A stretch of DNA of 64,000 nt from Gelatoporia subvermispora B (GCA_000320605.2 KB445794.1:371863-435862); one strand, 5' to 3'. Positions 50,402 to 62,387 are shown, counted from the stretch's first letter. Notes: a model not told the origin generated them from the sequence alone. A program made the numbers and translations.

Positions 50402-52023
50402 ATGGTGCGGACACGCCGGGATTCCACCCCAAATACTCCCAGAGTACAGCAGGCACGGCGGCACAACACACCTGCCAGTTCATCTTGTTCGCCAAGTTCG
50501 CGCCAACCTCGATCGCGAGGATCATTCATACGTCAACCACCCCCGAAGAAGGTTAGCATCGCCGGGAAAGAGTTCCGCGTCTCGCCCGTCCTCGACACAT
50601 TCTTCTGGTTCGTCACGGAGCGCCATCGTGTGCACCAGCGCCGGCTAGCTGGCGAGCGACAACCATGGACCACGGACGAGATCTTGTCAACATACCCCTT
50701 CGCGAACGTCTTCCGTGTGTACGATCGCACGACGCAGTATATCTTGCGTCACGTCATCATGGAGGGCAGCCAGGAGCTCAACGAAATGTGCTTCCGCGTA
50801 ATACTCTTCAGGACTTTCTGCAGAATTGAGACCTGGGAGCTCCTCAAACGACGGCTGGGCAACATCACATGGAAGTCATTTAATCTCAAAGTCTACGAAG
50901 AAATCGTGCTTTCGGAGACTGCTGCTGTTTATGGACCCGCGTACATCATGCCGGCTCCTAAACTAGGCGCAACAGCAAATGCTGCTAATCATCTGCGCCT
51001 TATCGAATTGATGATGAAGGAGAAGGTCCCTTCTCGACTCAAGCAATTTGTGTATCTCAGAGACGCGCACGGGTACCTGCGCCTCTTCCCCAGCATGGGT
51101 GATTTTATCGCATTACAGTGCGTCCGGTCCCAGAATCATTACCATACATGCACGCTGATAGAGGTTTCTTAACTCGTCCCAGGCTACTCCTAGACCTTAA
51201 CATGACGCCGCATTTCCGATGGGACGAGAACACGTGGGCGGCCCTCGGCCCAGGTGCACTCATGTGCATCAAGAAGATCTTCGGCCCCGACATCCGGGGG
51301 CGCGAGTACGAGGCATTCAAGTACCTCCATGAATCCCAGGATTACCACTTCCTGCGCCTCCGCATCTCCCCCAGACAGCGTCCACGCCTGAGCGACACGA
51401 TCCCCGCCGGCCTCACGATGGTCGACATGGAACACGCGCTCTGCGAGACCGAAAAGTATTCGCGCGCGCGACACCCGAACATCTCGGGCAAGAAGATCAA
51501 GGTCGCCCGGCGGGAGTACGTCCCGCGCTCACCACCGCCAACCGCTATCCTGCCACAGCACTGGCTCGCCCCTGGAGGCATCCGGAGGCCTACCCTGCGT
51601 TGCCCGCCGCCAGTCAATCCTCACACAGACGACCCGAACCCCGAGTACGAGGTCTCGCATATCGTTGCTGAGAAACCCCACTACACGGAAGGTCCAAAAC
51701 ATTATCTCGTCCGCTGGGCGGGGTACGGTCCAAATGACGACATATGGTTACGCGAGTGCGACCTGATTGAAGGCGCTAGTGATGCCCTGAGCAAATGGCA
51801 AACAATGAAGGCGCGTATTTCGGAACGGGTCGCCGAGTACCAGGCAACAGGCGACTGTGAGGCGAGTAGCAGAACGAGCTCGATGAAACAAGGTAATAAC
51901 AGAACGACCTCAAAAAAACAAAGTAATATCGTCATTGATCTTGTAAGTCAACAAATCGCCCGAGGTACAGCCTACCACTGACATGGTTCGCAATTGTTCT
52001 AGTGTGGTTCGGACACGGAGTAA
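50402..52023 (+). CDS. Fusion protein: alpha-glutamyl/putrescinyl-thymine-pyrophosphorylase-like (5-hmdU-kinase helical type) domain plus chromodomain
   Basis: Three exons (50402-51117, 51183-51942, 52003-52023) give about 498 residues. Residues 1-50 are basic and disordered. Residues about 51-330 match, by recall of its hallmark order, the helical domain of phage thymine-hypermodification enzymes: FFWFVTERHRVHQRRLAGE, PWTTDEILSTYPFANVFRVY and FRVILFRTFCRIETWELL. Residues about 393-445 are a chromodomain (YEVSHIVAEK, YLVRWAGYGPNDDIWL) that keeps the three aromatic-cage positions (Y, W, Y). The tail IVIDLCGSDTE resembles a SUMO-interacting motif. In phages related enzymes install amino groups on phosphorylated 5-hydroxymethyl-uracil in DNA; in fungi the role is unknown. 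MVRTRR at 50402 is preferred over an upstream GTG. Confidence 0.75.
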
Positions 52024-52662
52024 ATCAAGCGAGCATCGATTTTTTGCGCTGATCTGTGGTCTCATGAATTTCGCTACCATCATCATGCTATATAATCGAG
52101 CATTTTTTTTTACTAATGTTATCTCATCATCTTCGCAGTGTAGATATGGATTCCATGTACATTACTTCACACTCGTCGGATCATGTTTCACGTGCATTGT
52201 AATGTCGCTCCGCCCATGCCTGCTCGCTCTTTGGTGACATGAATGGCAGGCTAGTGCCATAGGCCGTCTATAGCTTTGCGTCATGAATGTAACAGACTCG
52301 ACCGCGAAGACATTCACACACAGCGTACGCAAATCTGCCAATGTGGCGCCAGAAATAGCTTTGCGATGGCCATTTTGAAGGTAGGATCAATACGTCCCAC
52401 AAATAAAATCACAAGAAATTGGGACTCATGCGAACCATGTCAGTATTTTACAGGCATCCACAGATCTCAATCAGCGCCACCTCAGAAGACAAGGACTACA
52501 ATGCTCAGCATCCAGCCTCAGGAAGACGTGACGTATGGTGCGCATACACTTGCATTGTTGACTTGCGACGGGTTTTCTGTCAGGAAGCCAAGCTTCACTC
52601 CTTCGAAGTAGGACCTGAAATCAAGCCTCTGTCAGGATCGGCCATATGTACATCGTCAACCA
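52024..52662. other. Convergent intergenic region, nothing recognised
   Basis: It lies between the chromodomain-fusion gene and the GH5 gene. No supported coding sequence. Confidence 0.45.
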
Positions 52663-54724
52663 TTACGCATACCACTGCCGCGCCAGGTCCCCGGCTAATT
52701 CAGAAATTTCAACTTTGAAGTTCCAGAACTGCGGCCGCCAATCATCAGCTGAGGTGGACCTTCGAGTGCTTCGTGACTCACGATCCAACCCTTTCCTTGG
52801 CTATACGCGAGCTTCTGCGCGTCCGCCCACTCAAAGAGGAAGTCATCGGTCGCGTTGAACTGGGTCGGCAAGCCCCACTCGCCAAACCATAGCGGAGAAT
52901 CGCCAAGCGCCGCATCTGCTTGGACGCGCTGGAGATCTGCAAACAACACCTCAGTACCTCTGCGATACCATCAGGGCGCAAGAGACTCACTGCAGATGCT
53001 TGTCAGGTAAGCGGTCGGGTTAGGATCGGCGACTCCCTGCGAGAGCGTGACGCGTCAGCATCCATGCAGTCTGCGCCGAGCGCAATACTCACTCCGAAGC
53101 TGTCACGGGAGGTAAGAAACGATCATTGGCAAGATGAGCAAAGTCTCACCTATAATACAAATGATTGTCATAGCCCTGAGGGCCGATCGCTGCATCGGCC
53201 GGGTTGGGTGGGTTGTCAAACTGCCAGTTCACGTCCATGAAACTGAAATGTTTCGGGTCAAGACATTTGCGGAAAAAACTGCCTCGTGTTACTCACGTCG
53301 TGACCAGCGGCTCCCGTGAATTGTGCAAAGGCGCCGCAGCAAGGTCGAAGTTAAATATCTCCGGAATCGCGAGTTCTGCACCGAGCTCGACAAGGATCGG
53401 GACCGCGTCCACTAGAGCAGCCGTGACCTCCGAGTTGAAGACGTTGCTGCTTGCAACGTTCATGATCGCCGACGTGAAGTTTGAAGTGGAGACACTGGTA
53501 TCGAGCTGGAGACCAGGCACTGGGATGCCCAAGATGAGTTCGACGGCGCGAACTGTCTGCACGAAATTCGTCTGGACTGCAAGATATGTTGTTAAACTTT
53601 GTGTCTACATTCGAATGATATCGAACGTACAGTCCCCATACCCGGGTGTCTGAGCTGCGTCCATGATGGGTTCGTTGACAGCCTCAATTGCAAATACAGA
53701 ACCGAAATTGGGGTCCAAGTGAGAGAGCGATGTCATGACCGCGGTCCAGACAAGGGCACGGTGGTAGTTGTAGTCAGTCTGCTTGATACGTCAGAACAGC
53801 CCGAAGCGTGTATACTGGGGATGATCTCACGTAAAATTCAACGTCAGAAGTGCAGCTGCATTCAGTCAGCGATAAGTCGTCTGTATGTTGTGCTTCACGG
53901 ACTCACTTTCCGGTGAATGATTGGTCGGCCGTTTGCACACCAGGGAGTGCATGGTGATCAAGGATGGCTTGTATACCAGCATTTTTGAGCATTTGTAGAC
54001 CGCTTTGCTATATGCGAATGCCTGCATCAGCACTGTTGACTTTATGTTCGAGCTGGCCATATACCAAGAATTTGATACCACCCCGGGGGTAATGCTCGGT
54101 TGCTCGGTTGACCAGGGGTTCCACTATCCAGTAACCGAGCTTTCAGGATAACAGTTCATAATGAATCTCTGGAGCACAGCTGGGGAGCGCACCGGTATGC
54201 GGACGACGTTGAGGCCTAGGGTGGCGATCTGGTTGACATCATCCTGAGTGAGCCAAGTGGACCTGGAAAAGCGAGGTCTAAGAAACAGCCATGAACGAGG
54301 TCTCGAAGTGCAATACCAATGTTCCGCGAACTTCTGGTCTACGGTATCAGGGTAGGCTTCAGCGAATTTACTGTGCAACAGCAATCATATCATGAGACGT
54401 CCGGTATCCTGCAATACAGATGTGTTCTCACAATTCCGACCCGATACATTGCGAACAGTCATCACAACTCTGTCCGCCCATCGCTTCCCATTCTGTGGCG
54501 GTCGATGAGCCATAGTCAAGCGCATCCCACAACATGAGGCCCACCTGCAGGCAACATCCACGGTTCCAGAACCAGCCTGTACCATAGTCGTTACACGTGT
54601 CCTACCGGGTCGAGAAAAAGTCATACCATCCCCCGAGGTTCACGCCATAGATCTTGTCAGGCAGTCCGGCAAAGGTGAGTCGGGCGAGCGCAAGCAGCAC
54701 GCCGAAACTGAGCAAACCGTGCAT
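52663..54724 (-). CDS. Secreted glycoside hydrolase family 5, glucan 1,3-beta-glucosidase-like
   Basis: The start near 54724 gives a signal peptide MHGLLSFGVLLALARLTFA, followed by KIYGVNLGGW|LVLEPWMLPA across an intron. Many short exons follow: FAEAYPDTVDQKFAEHW, TWLTQDDVNQIATLGLNVV, IP|LGYWIVEPLVNRATEHYP, then the acid/base Glu in FAIEAVNEP near 53680 and the nucleophile Glu in LWFGEWGLPT near 52880. The end is VEISELAGDLARQWYA with the stop at 52663. This order is typical of fungal exo-beta-1,3-glucanases of GH5, which remodel cell-wall or extracellular glucan. Both catalytic Glu are present. Exact splice sites in the 5' third are approximate. Confidence 0.88.
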
Positions 54725-55768
54725 GTCGAGTTGAAGGAGGGCAGTGCCTAGTCCTCGCACCCGTAGACGCAGAGTAACTTATAGTCGACACTCAGAAGGT
54801 GGCAGGCTTCCCCGTCAGCCGCGGCCGACGTCGATCGCGAGCGTTCTCGCTTCCTGGACATGTCGGACGAGCACGCAACGCAGCACGGAGCGCAGAACCC
54901 GGCGGTGACGGACGGAATGAGCAGAGCGCAGGTTCGCGTCCCTGGCCGCACCGTCGGCAATAGAATGATAAGCATGGCCGGACTTCATATGACCTCCCGT
55001 GGAGGTGATGGAAGAGAGCATGAAACCCTCGAGCGGAGCGCGACGCGTCTGCCAGCCGCCGCACGAGACCGCGTTCCGCGGTCAAGTGACACGTCTCGCG
55101 CTCGCGCACCACGCGCTATGTTCGAACCTGGCAGTCAGCGAATTTTCTTCAGCAGATTATTTCTGTGATCAGTGAACTCTGCTTCTGGACGCGCGTCCCG
55201 GTCCTGAAGCGACCTCCGTAGATACGCCTATTGGACAACGAGCGGCGCCTCAACGAAGCCATCAAGACTCAACGGACATAAGGAGGGCCAGCACAGTGGC
55301 ACAATGCCTGAGGGCGGTTGAAATGGACGAAACGACATCTCATCTCGTCGAGATCAGAGACTCACGTGTGTATCTTAATGTACCTAAAATGCAATGGAAG
55401 AAGTAGCGATGCGCGCGGATGGCAGGGTCTGGCTCGCGTCAGAAGCATTGGACAACGCATCCATTTCAAACTCCAATTGCAACTCGCGGGGTTCACAGGT
55501 ACAAAGGCCGTATGACCAGGCAACGCGATTACGACTCCTGGTGAATAGATTTCACGGCGGAGACGTTCTCCCCGCCTAAGCCATGGGCAAAGTGCTGCAG
55601 ACTGATAAGTGGAATGCGGCGCAGTTGTCGAAAAAGAATGGAAGCTTGTGCAGAGGTTGAAGATGTTGTGGTTATCTCAAATGTGAACAAGAGTTTGATG
55701 TGGCGTATAGATACAAAGTACAAATGATAATGATAAACACACCCCCAGGGCAGCGATGGTGAGCTGTG
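54725..55768. other. Intergenic upstream of GH5 gene
   Basis: This is the promoter side of the GH5 gene and the 3' side of the coiled-coil gene. ORFs around 54792-55168 on both strands overlap each other and have no domain. Confidence 0.45.
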
Positions 55769-56436
55769 TCAGACAAGACGCCGTTGCTTCTCAACTTCCG
55801 GCTGCTTGCGGTATTGCTCCATCTGCTTCTTCCACTCTTCGAACTGTTTCGCCTGCTCTTCTCGAATCGTCTGCAGCTGTTGCAACTGCTCCCATTGCTG
55901 CTCCCGCTCAGCGCGATGTTCAGCGAGTTTCTGCGTCGACCGATCAGTTTCAAATTACAAACTCGATGCCACGATGCATCGTGTGGACTCACAGCCTTGA
56001 GCGATTGCACGGTGTTAAGCACTGCATCCAAGGTCGCTTCAGACATCTCGGAGAACTAGTAGACCGAGGACGTACGGTAAGTCGCAAACCAATACAAAGA
56101 GGCATCACAACTCACGCGGTCCGAAGCTTGCTTACTGAACGCCGCCGCACGTTCCTTGTCCTCGTCCCACTTCTCCGTCGGCATGGGGAGCGCCGGCTTG
56201 CTCGGTGCCTCCGTCTGCTGCTCCACACTAGGGATCATGGGCGGCTGGGGGACCGGCGGCGGCGCAGGGTACGCGTGCTGTGGGATTTGGTGCCGCGAGC
56301 AGTGGTGAGCGACCTTAAAGTGATACTCGGCGTCCCTGTGCTTGAAGAACCAGGTCGCGGCCCCGGCACCGAAGACGAACCACAGGATGCGGGAGCCGTG
56401 ACGGTGGCATGCATGCATATGGCCCATATGGCCCAT
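55769..56436 (-). CDS. Small membrane-anchored coiled-coil protein, conserved-looking, unknown function
   Basis: It begins MGHMGHMHACHRHGSR at 56436, with a His/Cys-rich start, then a hydrophobic span ILWFVFGAGAATWFF that could insert in a membrane. A Pro-rich segment (PAPPPVPQPP) and EKWDEDKERAAAFSKQASD follow. After introns come LSEMSEATLDAVLNTVQSLKA and a highly charged helix, KLAEHRAEREQQWEQLQQLQ through VEKQRRLV, ending at 55769. The heptad-like last 50 residues predict a coiled coil. About 190 residues. The layout is similar to unnamed fungal proteins I have seen, but I cannot give a function. Confidence 0.7.
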
Positions 56437-57837
56437 CTCAAGAGAGGGGTAGAGGAGAGAGGTCTTGAGGAGGTATGGGAAGAACCAAGGCAGGCTCTAG
56501 TGCCAGTGTGTTACAAGTGGTCGTATATTTTGAAGACATCGGAGGCCCGACATGGCGCCTTTATAAACAAGCCCGCTCAGCTGTCAATGTCCGCCGTGAG
56601 TCGTCGTAATGCAGATCCGGGCATCGTATGTAGGGGTTAGCCCCCAGCCGGAAGATTGCGACATCGACTGGCAAAGTAAACAAATGTCATACGCAGCGAT
56701 GCGGCAACGGTCCAGGGCAAGTCCGTCCGAGGTGCCGCGTGTACTGGCCGGCCGTGGGTCATCGTCACGGCTCTGTGACTATTCAGAGGGGAAGCTGTGC
56801 AATGAGGAATTCTGGGCGAGCGGCGAGAGCATGTGCCGTACTCATGTTCCAAAAAATCTCCCAGCACGTGAGAAAGACAAGTGTAATGAGGAATTGATGG
56901 CGTTCGTACAACGGAGGTGCTTGAACCTGCCTAACCTCAGTAACTCCCGCTAAGATTGGGATGCACAGCTGTTACCGTCACATGATCAGTGTGACATGGC
57001 GCGCCGACGCGACGCGTTTACGGCATTGACTCTGCCGTCTGTCTGCTCCTGTGCATGTTCCGCGGGGTCTGTGCTGCAGCTCGAACGAACCTCGCCTGTT
57101 GTTCTAATCCAGTCCGCACTGGGGAGTTTGTCTACTCCGGAAGCCTGAGCTCTAACCGTGGATGTACTCTCATTTGCGCAGTGCGAGTTATCGAGCCTCG
57201 CCTTCAAGAACCCCGTGCGGATCAATTTTCGAGTCGGCCCAAACGTAGTCGATCTTCAGGCTGCGAACAGATCTCTAAACCAAAGCATAGTATCAAAATG
57301 GTCATGTATGTGCGCTCTAGGAAGGAAACTTGCCTCATCGCCGCCACGCCCCCAACATGGCCTGAATTTGTTGTCGCAGTAGACCCTATCATCAGACACG
57401 ATCTTGTACTATGTGAGGTATTCGGTAAGTAATGCGAGGTGCGTTGTGCATATCCACATTTCCCCAAGATCAGACAGCTGATGCACTGTATCAATGAGAA
57501 GCTGTGGGCGGAACGCGCGATCCTTGTCTTTCCGACGCGGTCAATTGACTAATCGACATGATAAGAGAGCGCCCACGTTGCTCACGGATGGTCTGGTGGT
57601 GTACTCAATTACTAGTGACGGGCTCTGGGGCTGCGATGCACCCACTAATGCAAGCTCGACGAGAGACGCTGTTGCCGATGGGTGCCTATCTTTCGTGCAA
57701 TCCGTGGCGCATCATGTATCATGGTTCCCTCGTTCTGGGCCTGCGAATCCAGTTAGTCCGAGTCCAATCTCAACCTGAGGGTATAAGAAGTGCGCAGATG
57801 TGACTGCACTTTCTACAGCCCCAATTGGAGCTTCAGT
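56437..57837. other. Intergenic between divergent genes; possible coding fragment on minus strand
   Basis: About 1.4 kb. On the minus strand around 57240-57405 one frame reads coding-like sequence (SDDRVYCDNKFRPCWGRGGD, HIHDHFDTMLWFRDLF) bounded by an AG acceptor-like site and a stop, but no full gene could be built. Confidence 0.35.
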
Positions 57838-59734
57838 ATGTCTACACTTCAGGCTCTCGTAGAGATCATTGCCAACGGCGTCGCTACCATACACGCCGAA
57901 TGCGACTCACGCAATGCTCCCTTCCCTTCCCTCGACGAGCCGTTCTCTCCGGAATCGGATGCGATTCGCCAGGACGTTTACTTGCATGCTATCCCAGTGA
58001 TTGCTGCTGCACACCAGTTGATTGCCAGCCTCCAGCATCCCTCCGTGTACGCTACATCGGCTGCTCTGGCTGTAAGTGCCTTGCTTTCCGTTTTCATGTC
58101 GAATTCTCAATTAATTGGTCAGTATCAAAATGCCACTTGCATGGAGACAATTGTCTCTGGAAATGTACCGGAGATTCTGCGGGAAGCAGGAGAGAGTGTT
58201 TGTGATAGTTGCTCATATCCGAGTCGCCAACCCTCACTTAAGCTGATGGTACGCAGGGTTTGCACGTAGATGCGATCGCTGCCCAGAACCACATGGATCC
58301 TGTCAAGCTGAGTAAATATTGCCAATCTTCGAAGTTTGATCAGAGTCACTAGTACTGAACTTGGTTTTAGGTCGTGTACTTCGCATGCTCGCGAATGAGC
58401 ATATCTTCAAAGAAGTGTCGCCGAATGTCTTCCGTCACAACCGTATCTCCTCCATTCTCGATACAGGAAATTCTGTGGAGTTTTTGCAGCACAAGTGAGC
58501 CTCTGACATCACTCGTCGTAGAACAATATTGAACACTGACAATACAGCCCGAACGAGAAATTCAAGACTGCGGCAGGTGTTTCCGCTCTTATCGGCTTGC
58601 TGTGAGTGGTCTTTATAGATTTTCAGCTCAAATATTTAGTTTTTAAAGTGGAGATGAACCTATGAAATCGGCAGCGTATGTTCCAGAGACACTTCTGGAC
58701 CCACGCACAGCTCGCTCGGACGAGCCCAGCCACGCCGGCTTCAATCGCGCGTTCCAAACGGACCTCGGCTTCTTCCAGTGGTACGGACAGCCCGGCAACG
58801 AGTTTCGCCACGCCAGATTCAACACCGCGATGACGAATTCGACCATCCTCGCTAGAAGTATTCTCCAGGGTAAGTGTACTTGCGGCGTAACGCTTCTCAG
58901 TAACACCTTGACTTTCGTTATTAGGTCTCGATTGGGCTGCCCTGCCAGAGGGAAGTGTGGTCGTGGATGTTGGTGGAGGAGTTGGGACAACGATTATGAC
59001 CCTGTCGGACACACACCATCACCTGCGGTATGTTGTGCAAGACCTCCCTCCAACAGCTGAGCAAGGCACCAAAGTACGCAACTCCTAGAAAGAGCCCACC
59101 TGACATCACGCTGACAGGCTTGACAAATTAGGTCTGGGAAGCCGAACATCCAGACGCACTCGAGACAGGTCTCGTGCAAATCCAGCGTAAGGGACACGAT
59201 GCCTTCGTTGTTGTTCCTGGATGTTGATCATGCCCTCCGTATAGCACACGATTTCTTCCAGCCGCAGCCAGTCAAGAATGCATCGGTGTTCATTGTCCGC
59301 GGCGTTCTCCACAACTGGTCAGACACATATGCAACCAAGATCATCAGGCAGCTCCGCGATGCCGCCACTTCCGACACGAAGCTCCTGGTCGTGGACCATA
59401 TCATTCGCTATACCTGCTCCGACGAAGGTGAATTTGAGGATATTCCCGGAGCAGCCGTGACCGACGCCCCTGCACCCCTCCTTGCAAATTACGGGATTGG
59501 AAGCGGTATAGAATACAAATTGGACCTTCAGGTGAGTGACATTCGATCATCATCGTCGGAACTTAGAACCTATTCCATTTTTTCGCCTATTTTCAGATGT
59601 TGACACTGGTCAATGCTCCTGAGAGGACCTTGCGTCAGTTCGTCGACCTCTTCCGGGCTGGTGGATGGAAGCTTGAGAGGGTTGCTCGTTCTGATGGCGA
59701 ACAAATGCAGCATTTGATCGCTTCTCCCATGTAA
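57838..59734 (+). CDS. S-adenosylmethionine-dependent O-methyltransferase (COMT-like), intact copy
   Basis: The start MSTLQALVEIIANGVATIHA is at 57838. The N-terminal dimerisation domain continues through small exons: GLHVDAIAAQNHMDPVKLS, RVLRMLANEHIFKEVSPNVF and HNRISSILDTGNSVEFL. The Rossmann part has SAM motif I, GSVVVDVGGGVGTTIMTL, near 58960. YVVQDLPP follows, then VFIVRGVLHNWSDTYATKII near 59300, including the HNWSD segment with the usual catalytic His position. The C-terminal LRQFVDLFRAGGWKLERV leads to a stop at 59732-59734. The family methylates phenolic hydroxyls or other small secondary metabolites. It is intact, and paralogous to the relic at 61230 and the partial copy at 62690. 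Confidence 0.88.
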
Positions 59735-60153
59735 CGATCTGCTACTGCACTCGGCCGGCGCTACGATCATACTTAAAACGTACTTGACTCGTTTGGAATT
59801 GGGTGCTGAGGGTCGTCTCTCCCACCATGACATACTGCGGCAACATCAACATCAGCAGGTCGTAATATGCAGCAATGGAGTGCTCACCAACCTGATGTCG
59901 CTCTTCAACATGTCGCCCGCAAGCTTGACGGGATCTTCGCCTTCATATGATGGTCAGCATCTTGCACGAAGCCATAGTACTCAAAAATGGGTGAACACAT
60001 ACGATCCAGCGTCCCTCGAGAGAACGCATCCATATTTTCGCCAATTGCAGTGGAAACATGTTGATGACCAGGACCACCATCTTAATTGCATCATTCCATC
60101 ATCTTATCTATGCGCTAACAACCTCGGTCAACGCCGCCGCCTACCCGCTGGAT
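59735..60153. other. Intergenic, nothing recognised
   Basis: Downstream of the intact methyltransferase. Its short plus-strand ORFs have no domain. Confidence 0.4.
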
Positions 60154-60540
60154 CTAGTGCTGCCGCCTGTCGCCGTGAGTGCCTTGAAGTTTTGCGACCT
60201 CGGACCATATTCTCGGCTCCCACAAAGCATTGAGCATGGCCGTATCTATTGGCTTGTAGTCTCGGAATACGACGATCCCGATACGCAGGTCTAGCGGTAA
60301 ATTCTGGAGCTTCGGATCCGTCGAGATGACACAGAATATCTTCTCCATATCATGCCGTGAAGCATCGATGTATGACTGATCTCTTTCGGCTACGTCCTGC
60401 AAGATAATGATTTCCTTATATGCCTAAATAGATGAAACTAAGGACAGATAAGTTGAGACAGATATGTCGAAGTGCGGCAACTCACAGCTGGTGCGGAGCA
60501 GTTGTTGTCTTCGATTATGCGAGCAAAGGTATCCGCCGGT
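60154..60540 (-). pseudogene. Fragment of a von Willebrand factor A-like domain protein
   Basis: On the minus strand PADTFARIIEDNNCSAPA joins across a GT-AG intron (about 60425-60486) to YKEIIILQDVAERDQSYIDA and LPLDLRIGIVVFRDYKP. This is the start of a fungal vWA domain, but the metal-ion DxSxS site is replaced (DVAERD) and the frame soon ends. No rest of the gene was found, so it is probably a relic; a divergent small gene is the alternative. Confidence 0.4.
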
Positions 60541-61229
60541 CTCAGGAAAATGAAAAATTTATAGGCATAGGCCGTAGCCGATGGGTCTAGTGGTTTGGCG
60601 AAGCCATCAATCTGAACAACTACTGCTACGAGTCGATACTGTGGTCATCTCTATGCACAGTGAGGAGATCCGGCACTCTATACTCTAATTGCCAATTTTG
60701 CCCATCATGATGAAACACTCGGTGATGGTTACAAAGATACAGGATACTGGAACAAAAATTGATAACTGAATCGTTCCTTGCGCATCGCAGCTGTAACTCT
60801 CTAGTCAGCGACTGAACTAAGAGAAGGCAAATCTGCAGGTCTGGGAGAAGTCAGACTCAGAAATTCCGAGCCCAGCACGTATAGGTGATTGTTACCACTG
60901 CAGCGTATGTCGTATGAATGGCGAGACACAACAGCCTATATCCGATGGAAATAATGTAGTACTCTCGAATGAGAGTAATGAGCAGAACAGTGCATTGCAG
61001 GTCGTTGTATCATCGGAGGAGTAGGAAGCTTGAAAGTATGGTAATGATTATGGAGCTCGGAGCAATGAGCTGCAAGGTTCAACGATTTGGTGCACAGCAT
61101 CAGGGCTGCGTAAGGGTCGCGATATGTCGGGTGCTGTTCCTGGGGTCAGGAACGCTGGTCACGCTGCCAGCCTCAGCGCTACAGCCTTGCCTCAGCCGGT
61201 CAAGCTCAAATCCGGACAAGGAGGAGTCG
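60541..61229. other. Intergenic, nothing recognised
   Basis: AT-richer spacer between the vWA-like fragment and the methyltransferase relic. No supported feature. Confidence 0.4.
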
Positions 61230-61410
61230 ATATTCAAATACTCGTTTTCCGCGGCGTCTTCCACATTTGATAGGACAAGCATGCCACCGACATCATCGAG
61301 CAACTCCGTGAGGTCGCCACCCCAACACGGAATTTTTCGCCGTGAACTACATCATCCGGTCGACCTGTTCCAGCCGAGGCGATTCTGAGGACATTCCCGG
61401 AGCAGCTGTG
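61230..61410 (+). pseudogene. Relic of an O-methyltransferase (third copy of the local family)
   Basis: One frame reads IQILVFRGVFHI, two consecutive stops, then DKHATDIIEQLREVATPT. It goes on, after a frameshift, as NYIIRSTCSSRGDSEDIPGAAV. This matches the intact upstream copy over VFIVRGVLHNWSDTYATKII to EDIPGAAV. The stops and the shift show it is dead. No other clear part of the gene was found nearby. Confidence 0.75.
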
Positions 61411-62357
61411 AGTCGGACTGGAAACATTAAGAGTAAGTCGCACCGATGGCGTACATATGCAGCGCATGATCGCTTCGCCATTGTGAACATGTTCATACTA
61501 CCCTTGTCGTCAAGGGTGCAACTATCACACCAGAACGTTGGGTGCCATCAGTCTGACGAATCGCTGCGGTGTGTACCTCGCTTTTCTTGAGCTTGGGAAC
61601 GCCTGGGCGACTGGTCTGGTCATGCGACTCATACGGTACTATTGGTGCTATCGAGGCTGACTTTCGTGTTTACATGTAGTTGAAGGCTTGGCCTAGCTTA
61701 ATGAAACTCAACTTTGCCGTCTCTGGCTTCCTCCGTAGTTCTGAATGCTGAGCACACCCTAGATCCGTCGCTGTGACTGGTCCTCTGAACTAATGCGCAT
61801 ATCCACATTCATTATATAACTTTGTGCCACCATCAAGAAATTGGGGTCTCTCTGCTCGGGATCGAGCGCTGGCTTTGTGCCTGTCTACTGTGGTCTTCTG
61901 CCCGAACGAAAGATGCTGCAGTCCCACAACATGCGGCTTAGCGTGTACGCTCAAATCCCACAAGTGGTATGTATATGCGGCGAACAGATTTCAGGGGCGA
62001 ACGAAGCCACTCGCAGAACTTCTGTCTTCATGAACTGATCGAATCTCTCCACAGAATTGTCAAGAATGCGGTGTAAATTGGCATGTCGGAAGCTATGGAG
62101 GGGTACCCGTGCTCAAATGGTAGCAAGTGAGCAATTGCACGAACTGGACTAGGCCAAATGAATACGACATTCACGTATTGTCGGTGAAGCGATACAGTCC
62201 GCCCATCTAGCTTCTATTGAGTGTGCTAGATTTGAGTTCTGTCAAAGTGCGTAGATAAAATGAACGTTCATAGGCCTCTTGGCCCCCCACAACAGCCCCA
62301 ACCATGATGCCCATAATTGTAGCTCTCGCTGATATTATCACTAACAGATGCGCAGAT
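61411..62357. other. Intergenic, nothing recognised
   Basis: Spacer between the relic and the short repeats. The small ORFs at 61824-62038 overlap in two frames and have no domain. Confidence 0.4.
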
Positions 62358-62387
62358 CTAAGACGAGCGACGAAGTCGCGTCAATAC
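62358..62387. repeat. 30-nt direct repeat A, copy 1 (partly palindromic)
   Basis: This 30-base sequence is repeated exactly at 62422-62451. Its centre GCGACGAAGTCGC is a 5-bp hairpin with a 3-nt loop. Confidence 0.85.
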
